A stretch of DNA of 64,000 nt from Linnemannia schmuckeri (taxonomy: Eukaryota > Mortierellomycota > Mortierellomycetes > Mortierellales > Mortierellaceae). The stretch is taken from NCBI GenBank assembly GCA_029449235.1, contig JANATG010000002.1:3534001-3598000 (forward strand), read 5' to 3'. The translations under genes were made by a program, and so were the position numbers. Shown in pieces: positions 34,303-45,646 of this stretch. The notes below the pieces were generated by a model. It saw only the letters and a list, made by a program, of their open reading frames with translations. It was not told where the DNA came from and did not search any database. Numbering within the stretch: the stretch's first letter is position 1; each line of letters opens with the position of its first letter.

Positions 34303-35017
34303 GCATGAAGTTTTGTATGGTAGATTATGTTTTGTTTTTATCATTTCGGATACCCCTTCTCATCGCATTCAGCAAAGAAACGACAAAGAAACACACATAA
34401 AAAAAAGATGTTTTGAATGAATAAAGAAAAATATTCGTTGTTCATCGATAGTACCGTGATAGAACGGAAAAAGGTTCAGCCAATTCCAGGGGCTGGTTCG
34501 GCCACGCGGGCGGTATGTTTGCCCATATGTTGTGTGAAGAAAAGTCACTACAAAGTTTAGATGAATCGAGTCGAGTGGACTATGGTCGTACATAGCTGGA
34601 GAGAGGGAGAATGTGGCAGCAGGTGCAGATCATTGGAGACCTTGGTCATTCATAGACCCCTTACGTTTTCGTTGCTTTCGTCAACGCATACATGTACATG
34701 TGTGGTGAGGAATGGGTGGGAATTCGTCTGCACGAGTTGCTGTCGAAGGAGAGGATTGACATTCTTTCCCTTTTCTTTCTTCTTTTTTCCCTTCTTTTCG
34801 TTTCTCCTGTCCTTTCTTTCTTTTCATTCTTTCTTTCCATTCTTTCTTTCTTTCTGTCTTCTTCTTCACCCTTTCCTTTCCTTTCACTCACCGCATTCCT
34901 ACTTTTCTTCACCCTACAAGAAACAAGAAGAGCATGACTCCTACGCTACTCACAGTATAACAACTATCAACAACACTGACAACCACAACTCCCACAGCAA
35001 CAAGTCCAGTCTTGACA
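34212..35017. other. Pseudokinase 3' region and ECT1 leader
   Basis: It holds a poly-T run at 34271-34301 and AATAAA at 34420-34425. A CT-rich tract (about 34760-34900) and a CAACA-rich leader just before the ECT1 start follow. No gene is seen. Confidence 0.55.
34271..34301. repeat. Poly-T tract
   Basis: About 31 T, 60 bp after the pseudokinase stop codon. Confidence 0.9.
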
Positions 35018-36696
35018 ATGGTATCCTCAAACCCCTCCGAGCCCTTACAACAACATCCTCCATCCTCTATCATGTCTCTCACCACTGCAACGGCGACGAC
35101 GGCAGGACAGAGAAAGCCTATCCGGATATGGGTGGACGGCTGCTACGACGTGATGCACCATGGTCACTTTAACGCCCTCCGACAAGCAAAAGCGATGGGC
35201 GACATTGTTGTTGCGGGTGTTCATTCGGATGCAGAGCTGCTGTTGCATAAAGGACCTACCGTCATGAACGAGAACGAGAGGTAAATTCGAAAAGACGTGC
35301 CGCTCCTTGGCATTACCTTTCCGGTACCGCTGTGAATTTTCCCGCTCTTTCTTCATCCTATTTCCCGATAAAGTGCTGATATTCTTCTCTTTGTATTCGA
35401 TCGCATGTTTGAATAGGATGGCGGCGGTGGCGGCATGCAAGTGGGTAGACGAAGTAGTCCCAAATGCTCCGTACTCGACATCCCTTGAATGGATGGACAA
35501 GTATAATTGCGACTATTGTGTTCATGGAGATGACCCTTCGACGCTGGCGGATGGGACAGACAGTTACAAATATGTAAAGGCGCAGGGGCGGTATCTGGAA
35601 TGTAAGCGTACCAAGGGCGTCTCGACCACCGATCTTGTCAATCGTATGTTGCTCATGACTACTCTCCAACAACAGGAGCAGGACCAAGGACAAGGAGATC
35701 GGGCTGTTGGTGATATCGATGGTGGTAGGACCAACTCCAGCAGGCCCGAACAACAACAGCAACAGCAAAAGAAACAACAGCAGCATGAGGTGCTATCGAC
35801 AGCACGCAAAATCTCAATCTTTTCTCGTGGGAACAGGGACCTCCAGAAAGGCGACAGGGTCATTTACGTCGATGGGACGTTTGACCTGCTTCATGTCGGG
35901 CATATCGAGTTCTTGAAGCGGGCTAAGGCGAGAGGGGATTATCTGGTTGTGGGCGTGTATGATGATGCGACTGTCCGAGCGATCAAGGGAAGCGCTCACC
36001 ATCCGCTCATGAGCATGCATGAGCGTGTCCTTGCCCTCCTTGCATGTCGGGTAAATTTTGACTTTATGTTTTTGCTTCCGTTTGTTTTTATTGCTGGTGA
36101 GAAGGCGGTTGGGCGCTTGTTTACCTTGTTCCATGCGTTTGCTCAAAATAATTTAGCGGAGGTATTCCTGTTTTTTTTGTTTTTCGCGTCAGCTAGTCAA
36201 GACACTGATTTCCTCATCCTCGCTCTAATTTTTAACGCGATATAGCACGTTGACGATGTCGTACTCTCCGCACCTTACCATCTCACAGAGCACGTTCTGG
36301 ATGGCGACTATACAATTCACGAGGTGGTTCGGGGCAGTCATCATCCACATCGGCAGCCAAGGACAACGACAACCGACCAGGAAACGAATGTGGAGAATGA
36401 TCCATACCAGCTGGCAAAGGAGAGGGGCATCTTTGTGCAGCTGGATGAACCTGCGCATGAGGTCACGACTCGGAGTATTATTCATCGTATCGTCAAGCAG
36501 CGTACAATGTAAGATCCATGACGCAGTTTTGAACATGAAGTATTAAAATTGACAAAAAGAGGCATTGTACAATGCTGACTAAGATTTTTTTTTTACTTTG
36601 GAGAATAGGTATGAGGATCGGCAGCGGAAAAGAGCTCTCAAAGAGGCTGCAGCTGCAGCTGCAGTGACTGTTTCAGCAAAGCCCTTGGAACAATAA
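35018..36696 (+). CDS. ECT1: Ethanolamine-phosphate cytidylyltransferase
   Basis: Four exons (35018-35280, 35417-36050, 36246-36508, 36609-36696) give 415 residues. The enzyme makes CDP-ethanolamine from CTP and phosphoethanolamine, the rate-limiting step of the Kennedy route to phosphatidylethanolamine. It has the family's two tandem cytidylyltransferase folds. The first has VDGCYDVMHHGH (HHGH 47-50) and RTKGVSTTDLV. The second has VDGTFDLLHVGH (about 247-250) and the weaker HEVTTRSII, where the second fold is known to be degenerate. A Gln-rich insert (nt about 35750-35785) lengthens the linker between the folds. The ATG at 35018 is the first in-frame ATG; a second at 35072, close to the fold, could also serve. 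The C-terminal helix is Ala-rich. Confidence 0.95.
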
Positions 36697-37814
36697 ACCA
36701 TGTATTTAGCCATCTTAATCTCTGGATTGATCAGTGTGGTCGACGCAAGCGCAATGCATTCAAAAGCGTGGAATGCGTGCCACATAAAACAGAAGGAAAA
36801 GCTGGATGATGATTACAAACTAAAGAAAGGATTTTTGCACACGCGCGTGTCTCATGCCCTCAAGGCGACCAGTTTAAATCTTCCTGTCACAATGGCCACC
36901 CATTTTTGTGTTTTTGCACTTATTCCACATACGAATTTTTTCTTTCATCTTCCCTTGGCTCCTTCCATCACATTCAGCCCATCTGCTCGCTTTCATTATG
37001 TAATATGTATTCACAGATGCCCACTCGGGCAATAAAACACAGCAAAAATCTACACCATTAATTTTAAGAAAACAAGGGAATGACGATCCAAGAAACGACG
37101 ACGGTAAAAGACATTTCCATCCTCCCACATAAAGATTGGGTTTTAAGATAAGAGGTTTCTTTTACCACATGAACTCTCCCTTCTTTTCTTCCTTCCAGTC
37201 CCAACTCTTGTCTGAAAAAATGTTTATTTCTAACTTAATCCGTATGTCGTAGTCACTATTAGGCTTTCAATGTCGGGCGATGGTTATGTCTCGAACGCAT
37301 TCAAAAACTGCTGATTGCATGGGAAGATGCAGCATTTGATCGTTGAAAGGCGCCAATTTTTTTTTTCTTTAAAGCAAAATTTACTTGATAAATGCGTGGT
37401 TGTAACAAACCATGCATTACCACTTTTTTTTATATGGATTTGACATAGACAAGTAAGTTGACTTAGACAGTTTGAACGCGTCAACCAACACGCTGTGCAC
37501 GCGTTTATGAATTGGTAAGGAAAAGGGTGTAAGAAAATGAATCCATTCTCAGGTATGAAAAAAAGTATCCGTTCTATTCATGTGACACCTTTCTGCATTG
37601 TCCAGACGCCTCATCCTCTCGTTTTCACGCGCCAGTTATTTTCAAGTAATAACCTTAGTGAATAAATAGTTTCCTGAACTAAGTCGAGTTGTTATTTGAG
37701 ATACTTCTATTGTTTATTAGTTGTTTATTAGTTGCTGTCAGAGAGCAAAATGTATGGATGGATAACCTTCTTTACTGAATAGCTGTGTCTACAATGGTAT
37801 TGAACTGGACTGGC
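36697..37814. other. Convergent intergenic region between ECT1 and the C2H2 factor
   Basis: 1.1 kb, AT-rich, holding both 3' UTRs. Short open frames are not recognisable as genes. Confidence 0.5.
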
Positions 37815-39818
37815 CTACTCAACTTCACTTGTGCCTGCTGAATACGGCAGTGGTGTCGAAGGTGACTGAGAGGCCGAGCTCATGGGTGTTTGTAACTGCT
37901 GCTGCAACTGTTGCTGTTTCTGCTGAGGAATGTTTAAGGCCGTGCGATGGTTCATGGTTAAAAGGTGGATGCTCAACATGCCCTTCTCCAGAGTCTTTGT
38001 TGCCTTGATCTTCTTCGCGTCATTCTCTAGTTGCTGGAACCGTCTCCTCAACGCACCCTCGTCTCCCAATTGACTTCTTATGACTCTACCAGCGGCAGCG
38101 TCTCGGAAACTGGCACCGTTTTCCTTCAAGATCACCGCGCAGGGGTTCTTCTCCTTGGCCAGCTTCAAATGCCGGGTCACTGCGTCCTGACGAGCAAACT
38201 TTCCCTGGCAGACGACGCAAAAATGTGCTTTCTCGTCAAGGTGTCCCTTGAGATGTCGATCGCGGTCATGGATCCGGGCAAAGGTCTTGCTGCATTTATC
38301 GCAGCCATAGGGGCGGAGGGTCTCGTGGGTCATACCGTGGGATTTGAGGTTGAAGGGTCGAGAGAAGGTACGGCCGCAACCGGGTAGAGGACAGACAAAG
38401 CGGTTGACGGGAGGCTTGTGGGTACTTTTGAGCTTGACATTGTTCGTATTGTTGCTGAGGTTGCCATCCTTGTTATTGACGTTTTTGACTTTGTTGGGCA
38501 GGCTTTTAGGACGCGTCTTCTGGAGAGAAGGGGATTGTAGTCGAGGAAGCATGATGTTAGACGTCGATGACGATGCTGACAATGTCGAATGCGACGGGGT
38601 AATGAAGGTAATATCGGTTTTGATGTTTGGAAAGCGTGTATGGCGCTTGCGATCGGGAGTGTTAGAGGAGGAAACAAGAGAGGCCAAAGTTGTTGAGTGC
38701 AAGATTGGGCTAGGTGAGGCAGTGGATGGTGAAGAGAAGGAGGAGGAGGCGACGGAAGAGTATGAGCATGCTGAGAGGGGACGTTTGTTACGGATGGTCT
38801 TGACCATGGGCATTGGACTGGACACTTGAGACAGATGGTTGTCCACAATGGCTATCGGGTCGTAAGTGTTGCTGCCGTTCATCAACCCCATGTGCATTTG
38901 GACCATGTTCATGCTCAGCTGGTTCATATGGTGGACGTTTCCTGAAGGCACAATTGTAGCGGCGGAGGCCGTGGGGTAGTCGACCATTTGATGTTGCTGG
39001 CTTCGTTGGTGTTGCAGTTCCAAGTATTGAAGATGCTGCTGTTGTTGTTGTTGCTGGTACACGAATTGGGCGCTATTGACCTGTCCGATCTGCTCAGCAG
39101 TAGTCCAAGTTGAGGCGGGCTCAGCAACAAGAGACTCGACGCTGTGCGATCGTCTCAGATACACGCGAGGGACATTATGAGCATAGGTAGCAAAGGTGGA
39201 CGGGTTGTTGGGACTCAGAAACTCGACGTTGGTGGCGAGAAAACTGGACTGGGACGGGGAGACATAGTCGACCTCAGCCAGGGCTTTGATGCGATTGGTG
39301 GCCTCGTTCATTAGTACCCGGAACTGAGCTGCATCAATATGCTGGGGACTGGGTGATCCAGCCAGTGGGGTTCCGGCCATCGGGGTTCCCGCCAAGGAGG
39401 CGTCCAAGGGATGCAGAGGCTGGGGCTGAGGCGAAGGAGAGCCCGGATAGAAACTACATCGGGCATTAAGTGAGGACATCTCGTGCGGACGCGCAGGGAC
39501 CTGCAGCATGCCCTGAGAATTGGGCATTTCTTGAGGAGCTGTGAACATGTCACTCTCATAACCACTACCATTACCACTGCTGTAGTGGGCGTCGTCGGTG
39601 TCCATCGTCTGCAGTTCGAGCGGAGTCAAGAGGTGGCGCGAGCAAGTGACTTCTTGCCAGGTGTTGAAGGAGTCGATGTGGGCGGACGACAAGGTTGGCG
39701 AGAGAGAGGGTGAGGGAGGGTTGGAGGAGAGGGGGAAGCCCAACTCTGAGAAGCGATCCGACATGAGGACGTCGGAGGTCGAGCAATGCAACGAGGGTAG
39801 ACCAGAGTGCCAATTCAT
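37815..39818 (-). CDS. C2H2 zinc-finger transcription factor, Crz1-like
   Basis: An intronless frame of 667 residues encodes a nuclear DNA-binding protein. About 450 residues of Ser/Pro/Gln-rich, probably activating, sequence precede three tandem zinc fingers. Finger 1 is CPLPGCGRTFSRPFNLKSH, finger 2 is CDKCSKTFARIHDRDRH, and finger 3 starts CVVCQGKFARQDAVTRH and closes with a late Cys (KNPC), a C2HC form. This order, the FSRPFNLKSH helix and the irregular third finger are like Crz1, the calcineurin-controlled factor of fungi. A degenerate calcineurin-docking-like PNIKTD occurs in the disordered half but is weak. A Gln tract lies at nt about 39045-39060. The tail is Gln-rich. Orthology to Crz1 needs a tree; the C2H2 call itself is firm. 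Confidence 0.85.
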   Translation of the reverse strand: MNWHSGLPSLHCSTSDVLMSDRFSELGFPLSSNPPSPSLSPTLSSAHIDSFNTWQEVTCSRHLLTPLELQTMDTDDAHYSSGNGSGYESDMFTAPQEMPNSQGMLQVPARPHEMSSLNARCSFYPGSPSPQPQPLHPLDASLAGTPMAGTPLAGSPSPQHIDAAQFRVLMNEATNRIKALAEVDYVSPSQSSFLATNVEFLSPNNPSTFATYAHNVPRVYLRRSHSVESLVAEPASTWTTAEQIGQVNSAQFVYQQQQQQQHLQYLELQHQRSQQHQMVDYPTASAATIVPSGNVHHMNQLSMNMVQMHMGLMNGSNTYDPIAIVDNHLSQVSSPMPMVKTIRNKRPLSACSYSSVASSSFSSPSTASPSPILHSTTLASLVSSSNTPDRKRHTRFPNIKTDITFITPSHSTLSASSSTSNIMLPRLQSPSLQKTRPKSLPNKVKNVNNKDGNLSNNTNNVKLKSTHKPPVNRFVCPLPGCGRTFSRPFNLKSHGMTHETLRPYGCDKCSKTFARIHDRDRHLKGHLDEKAHFCVVCQGKFARQDAVTRHLKLAKEKNPCAVILKENGASFRDAAAGRVIRSQLGDEGALRRRFQQLENDAKKIKATKTLEKGMLSIHLLTMNHRTALNIPQQKQQQLQQQLQTPMSSASQSPSTPLPYSAGTSEVE

Positions 39819-42800
39819 ATTTTGAGTTGTGGGTGTTGAAATTTGAAGTGTGATGGAACAAAAAAATAGTAGAAGAAAGTGAGTGGCGTATTACAAGGTG
39901 TATGAGAGGAGGGCGAAGGTGCAGGGAGGGAGAGGGAGAAGAATTAGTGGCAATATGAGTGAGGAAAGTGTGGAGGAAGAGTGAAGAAAATGACGAGTAC
40001 AGAGAATGATGAGCAAACAGTAAGAAAGATAAGAAGAAAGAAAGAAGGAAAGATGCGCGATTGAAAGAATAGAAGTGGAAGGAAGGAAGGAAGAAAAAAA
40101 AAAGAGAGAGAGAGGACAAAAGAGGCGTCGATGGTGAATGAGGGACACACAAAACATGAAATGACTTTTTTTTCTTGTTTTTTGTCAGGGAAAAGAAAAG
40201 ACGTGGACAAAGAGGCTTTTTATAGACAAAAAGACAAAAGCGATGCCTGTGCGTGAGCCATCTCAACAATAGTAGAACAACAGGCAAACAACCAGTCAAC
40301 ACCACACACACGTTCCCTGTCTATCCTTCTCAGTCACGCTGTTCATTATCTCTCACTGTATCTTTATTTCTCTCCTACTCTGTTTCTTTGTTTATTATTG
40401 ACCATTGGAGGATGAGGGTGTTAACGACATAAAGAAGGGTGACGACGCGTGTATAGAGCTATTCTAAAGGTGGTTCAAAAGGAGAAAGGGTGATGGGGCG
40501 CCATGGATAGATGGTCAGACAGACTATCAGAACAACAAGAGCAACGAGAACCAGCACGTTATGTTCATCAACCCCTCTTTAGGCTACAATTGCCAACGAG
40601 GAGGGGGAAACAATAGATTGTCAAACATAAGGGGTGGGGCAGCCTTGCTTCATTTTTTTATTCTCCCTCTTGGTCACACCATGCCACAGCAAATGAAAAC
40701 CAAAAATCACACATACTCACAGAGATAGATGAAGGGAGAGAGAAGAACTCGAGCACGGAGTCGTATACAATACAGTAACACAATAAGGGTACCGTGCATA
40801 ACCTCCCTGGTACTCATAGCCTTTTGTTCTCGCCTTTCATTTATTCACATCTAGGGGGATATAAAAAAAACACGCTCACGTACACACACACGTCAACTTG
40901 CCACTCTTTGTGTGTACTGCCTTTGACATTATTTTTTCCTTTCATTTTTTCCTTCATCCCCTTTTCCTTTTTTGCATTGTCTCGCTCCATTGCCTGAATA
41001 GACATATAATAGATGAGCGCGTGAACAGTTGAAATACTCCGGATCAAAGCGTTCGACCGGTTCAAGCAGCGGGTATCAAGAGGCTGGTCACATTCGATTT
41101 CAATGGTTAACAGTCTTTTGACAGTCTTCTTATTCCTCGTTCCATCGACGCAAAGTTTGACTATTTTGGTGATGAAAAGAAAACCTACGCCTATTTCGTC
41201 GGATACCTGTCTTTCTCATCCACTGTGACAGGCGAAAACATACATACACAAAAAAAAGGCGACATATCTCAAACTACTTGTAAGTAATACATAACACACG
41301 ACAATGTGGTCTGTAGGGTTCCAGGTTTACTACTGAGTAAAGATGAGTTTTTTAATGTATGTGTGTCAAAACAAAAAATAAGCTCACTTTTCCTTGATCA
41401 GAACAAAAAAAATGTTGGAGAGTCATCATAAAAACAGGGCATTCAATAAGGATCCATAACTTTCAATCCAAACAACAGTACACAGTCTTTCCATTGTTGA
41501 TGTCTTTCTATTGTATCCGAGCTCCTCATACTGCATTCAGTCATATTTCGTCCGCTATGCTTGGTCGACTACCTTGTTTCATTTCTACATGCTCGTCTTC
41601 AACCACTGGCAAAAGATACAAGATGTGATGGTACAAAAGATCGAGAGGATGTTTTACTACTCTACAAAATATGAGGCTGGAGAACGGGGTTCAATGAAAA
41701 AGGCTGAGGTTGTAACTGTTACAAGACACAGAAAAAGTGAGAAGAGTGTGCGGGGGAGATGAAGGAAGGGGGAGGGATAGTGGGAATGAACCTTGCAGCG
41801 ACCCATGCTAAATCATACAAGAGCTTTATCCATTCTGAGCGAATGATTGTGGCTGGAAAAGGAAAGTGGCGAGCAAATTTCCATTCTTTTCTTGCGAGCC
41901 AACCATCTCAATGATAAAAATGTTGACTCTCTGCAAGTGCCTTGTGCATGAAAATAAGCGGTATGAATTAAAGAACGTATGTTTTTTTCGAGATAGTTTT
42001 TTGTTTGTTTGTTTGTTTGAGAACTGAAATGAGGAAGGTATTGAAAGAGTCCCTTACCTCGGGAAGCCAGTATTGTTATGCAGGCTCGCAAAAGCACCAG
42101 AGAAAAAAAGAGAGGAAGATGCAAAAAGGTCATATCCTAGAGGGCACCATTCCAGGTAGGTAATTCAGGTTCCACGGAGATAATACTCCAGTCTCAAACA
42201 AAAAATGTATAGTGCTCAACTGGGGTCCTGAAGTATAATAGCTCTTTTTAATACTGCTTCGTCATTGTAGAAAATACAGAGGAGAGTTATTTTTCAGCTG
42301 CAAGACCGAGCTCGGACCCTTGCTCTTGTTCTTTCATTCTTTTCTTCGTTCCCTTCTCTGGCTTAGCCTCTCTAAAGTGAGCATTGTACATGCATAAGTT
42401 AGGGTATCCAGATGTGCCTCTCTCGCTCGACCCTGAATGATTATTGATGAGCGACTTCGGATAGTACAAAAGAAGCTATATTAACCTGGAGTCCCTGGTT
42501 GGCGAAGAGTAAGACGAGTACTCATGAATTATGAGCTGTGAAATAGCTTCGCCTTTAGTTCCGTTTTACGCGTCGTATAGAAGCAGTAGGTGATGTGATT
42601 GAGAACGCGTCTCGCTCCTCTAAGTTTGATCAGTATGGATCAGTGTTGCAAAAGAATTAAGCAGTCAGAGAGAGCCAAGCCACAGGGCCGACCTTCCTTT
42701 TTCAGAAGACTTGTGGAAAAAAAAAGAAAAAAATCCGCCCGTTCGGAGCTCTGCACACTCACACATAAGAGGAGTTGTCCCTTCTTTTCCGTCTTCACCG

Positions 42801-42957
42801 CTTGTCTCCTCTCCCGCCCGTCGATCGACCCTTTTTTTGCTTGCGCAAGAGCATCTCGTCTTTGCAGCTTTCACACATCGCACCCACAGAAGGACAACCC
42901 TCTCTTTTCACTCCTACTCTCTCTATCGGTCTTTATTTTCTTGGAATTCAAGAAACC
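39819..42957. other. 3.1 kb intergenic region between divergent C2H2 factor and MDJ1
   Basis: 39819-40170 is purine-rich on the + strand, the pyrimidine leader of the C2H2 gene. 42,780-42,957 is the CT-rich leader of MDJ1. No recognisable gene lies between. One short minus-strand frame at 42287-42469 has a Lys/Glu-rich end that looks mildly protein-like, but I found no start or splice context that completes it. Confidence 0.45.
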
Positions 42958-45358
42958 ATGTCTGTCGCCTCTGTTCTCCGCATTGGCTCCCGATGCTCCA
43001 CCAACTCCACAAAGTCGTCATTGCATGTCGCCTCGACCCCCTTAGGACTTCCCCGGTCCTTCTCGGTTCTCGGAGCCAGGCGTGTTGGCTCTAACCTCGC
43101 ACAATTTGGTGGTTCTCTTAAAGGTACACTCTCGTAATTTTGCCCTACACCTTGCACGGGCGTGTATCATTCAAGCAGATCGAAAAACAGCGCAAGTTTG
43201 AAATTTTGATCTATTAACACTTTTTTTCCCATGGAATTATGACTCAATAGGGTACGGTCAAGCTGTTGGGTGCGCACCCTCGGTCTTTAGCCAAAAGGTA
43301 AAAGCTATACCTGGCACTTCTTCAGGGTCGTCGATTATGTGGTCTTCAACGATCAATTGATCTGCTCTTCCTGGCCTCCACACCCACCTCTGTAACTCAC
43401 ACACACTTTTGTCTCATTTTGCCCAATTACTTAATTTGTTCTTCATAGAGAGACTTCCATGCTTCAGGTACTTTATGCGTTCTGTGATGGGCTGATGTTG
43501 CGTACCTCGTATTCTCTCCAAGCAACAAATCACTTATTGTTTGATACAATGCTTCTTGCTTACATGACGATGATATAGCCCCAGCCTCGGCCAGCCAGCA
43601 GGATCCCTATACGCTTCTCGGAGTGAAGAAGACTGCATCACAGGCCGAGATCAAGAAGGCCTACTACCAGGTAAGTCTACCACTCCTCAACTTTGGCCAT
43701 GTCGCCTTGGCTCTTAGATAGTATGGAGTATATTACTAAACACTACCATGATCAACGTTCCCACTTCTTTGCAACGTAATAGCTGGCGAAGCAGTACCAT
43801 CCCGACACCAACAAGGATCCAGCTGCCCGTGAAAAGTTTGTGCAGATCCAGGAGGCATACGAGATTCTTTCGGATGAGCAAAAGAAGGCGCAATATGATG
43901 AATTTGGGCATGCAGGATTCAATGGTAAGTCTTGTCTAACAGGGAGCTATCTTTTACATATCGATGGCGCTTCGAGTATACATGTATCGATAGAGCGATC
44001 GACTTGATGCTGACATATCACCGTTTGTTTTTATAACTGAATTGGTCACACTTTAGGCAACTCTCCTCATGGAGCAGGAGGCTTCCCAGGTGGATTCCCA
44101 GGTGGATTCCCAGGAGGCGCTGGAGGCTTTGGCAACTTTGAGGACGTGTTTGATTTCTTTGGCGGGGGATTCGGTGGACCACGCGGAGCGCGGTCCTCAG
44201 GATTCTCAAGCGTTGGAGAAGACTTGGAGGTAAGCACTTCTGTCTTTGGTTCATATCACGATGGACCCAGCTATTATGGAATAAGTGGCTCATAACATAC
44301 ACGATTTTTGTCCGCAATGCCATTCTAGGTGCCCCTCGTCATTGATTTCATGGAGGCTGTAAAGGGAGCATCAAAGAAGGTTCTGGTTGACCCCATCAGG
44401 ACTTGCGACCCTTGCCATGGATATGGAACAAAGAACGGAAAGGCACCCGAGACTTGCAAGGTATGCCACGGTACTGGTCAACAAAAGATCTCTCTCCAGG
44501 GATTCCATATGGCAGCACCTTGCCAGGCCTGCGGTGGTGTTGGAACTATGCTCCAGAAAGGCAAGGAATGCAACACTTGTGGAGGCGTCGGTCGTGTGCG
44601 AGTCCACGAGTCTGTTGATGTTCACATTCCTCCAGGTATGATGCGTTTTACCGCTTATTTTGAGATTGTCTTATGTCTTACTGCGAATTACAGTTTAGTC
44701 CATCCAGTTAACTAATCCATGATTTTATATGATGATGTTTGAAATAGGTGCTGACGAGGGTGTTCGTATTCGTTTGGGTGGAAAGGGAAATGCTCCAGTA
44801 CAGGGTGAAGGAAAGGCTGGAGATCTGTTTGTCCGTCTCAGAGTCAAGCCTTCTCCATTCTTCAAGCGCCAGGGAGCAGATGTCTACACCGAGACAGTTA
44901 TTCCCTTCACCACAGCAGCATTGGGAGGCTCAGTCAAGATTCCCACAGTCGATGGTGATGTGGAGTTGAAGATTCCTTCAGGAACACAGCCCAACGATGT
45001 TAGTCGCCTTGCTAAACGTGGTATCCAGAGACTGAACAGGAGCGATAAGGGAGACCAGTTTGTCACACTCAAGGTCTCGCTTCCTAAGACCCTGTCCAAG
45101 GCTCAGCGTGAGATCTTGGAGAAGTATGCCGAGATCACCAACCCTGGCAGCACAAGCAGCAGCTCTTCATCGTCTTCATCTTCTTCTTCTACATCATCAT
45201 CATCGACATCAAGCGACAAGAGCACGAAAAACGATGATTCTTCATCGTCATCCGGAAGCGGGTTCTTCAAGTCTACCTTTGACAAGTTGAAAGACAAGTT
45301 ACACCACGATGATACCAAGAAGGATGACACCAAGAAGGACGATGACAAGAAAGTGTAA
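42958..45358 (+). CDS. MDJ1: Mitochondrial DnaJ co-chaperone Mdj1/Tid1
   Basis: Eight exons (42958-43123, 43251-43297, 43448-43466, 43579-43670, 43783-43924, 44057-44229, 44329-44635, 44748-45358) give 518 residues. Mdj1 is the J-protein that stimulates matrix Hsp70 in folding. The N-terminus is an Arg/Ser-rich presequence ending RDFHAS. The J-domain runs from DPYTLLGV with HPD at 114-116, then a Gly/Phe-rich region. Four zinc motifs follow: CDPCHGYG (from Cys239), CKVCHGTG, CQACGGVG and CNTCGGVG. Then comes the C-terminal substrate-binding region (GVRIRLGGKGNAP, LGGSVKIPTVDG). The tail is a Ser run followed by DDTKKDD repeats. Exon 3 is only 19 nt but is needed to keep frame. An AATAAA lies at 45424-45429. 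TIM54 starts 288 bp downstream. Confidence 0.94.
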
Positions 45359-45646
45359 ACCGACAGTGCAACCTTTTTTCATTTTTTTTCAAGCATTGGC
45401 AATAGGAGAACTCTTTTTCTCGTAATAAAAAGCATACACTTTCCACAACCATTCATCTTGCTTTTGCAGTAGACGAAAGACAACCGATAAAGTTGTTAAA
45501 CAAACCGTTGACATGTGCTCGATTAGATCAAGCAAATGTGACTGTCAGCCGATGTTTACCAAGGACTTAAGAAGCGATCTCCCCTCTCCCTATCCCTCAT
45601 TCCGACTCTCACACCACACCCACCACACAAAACTTCGTTTTCGACC

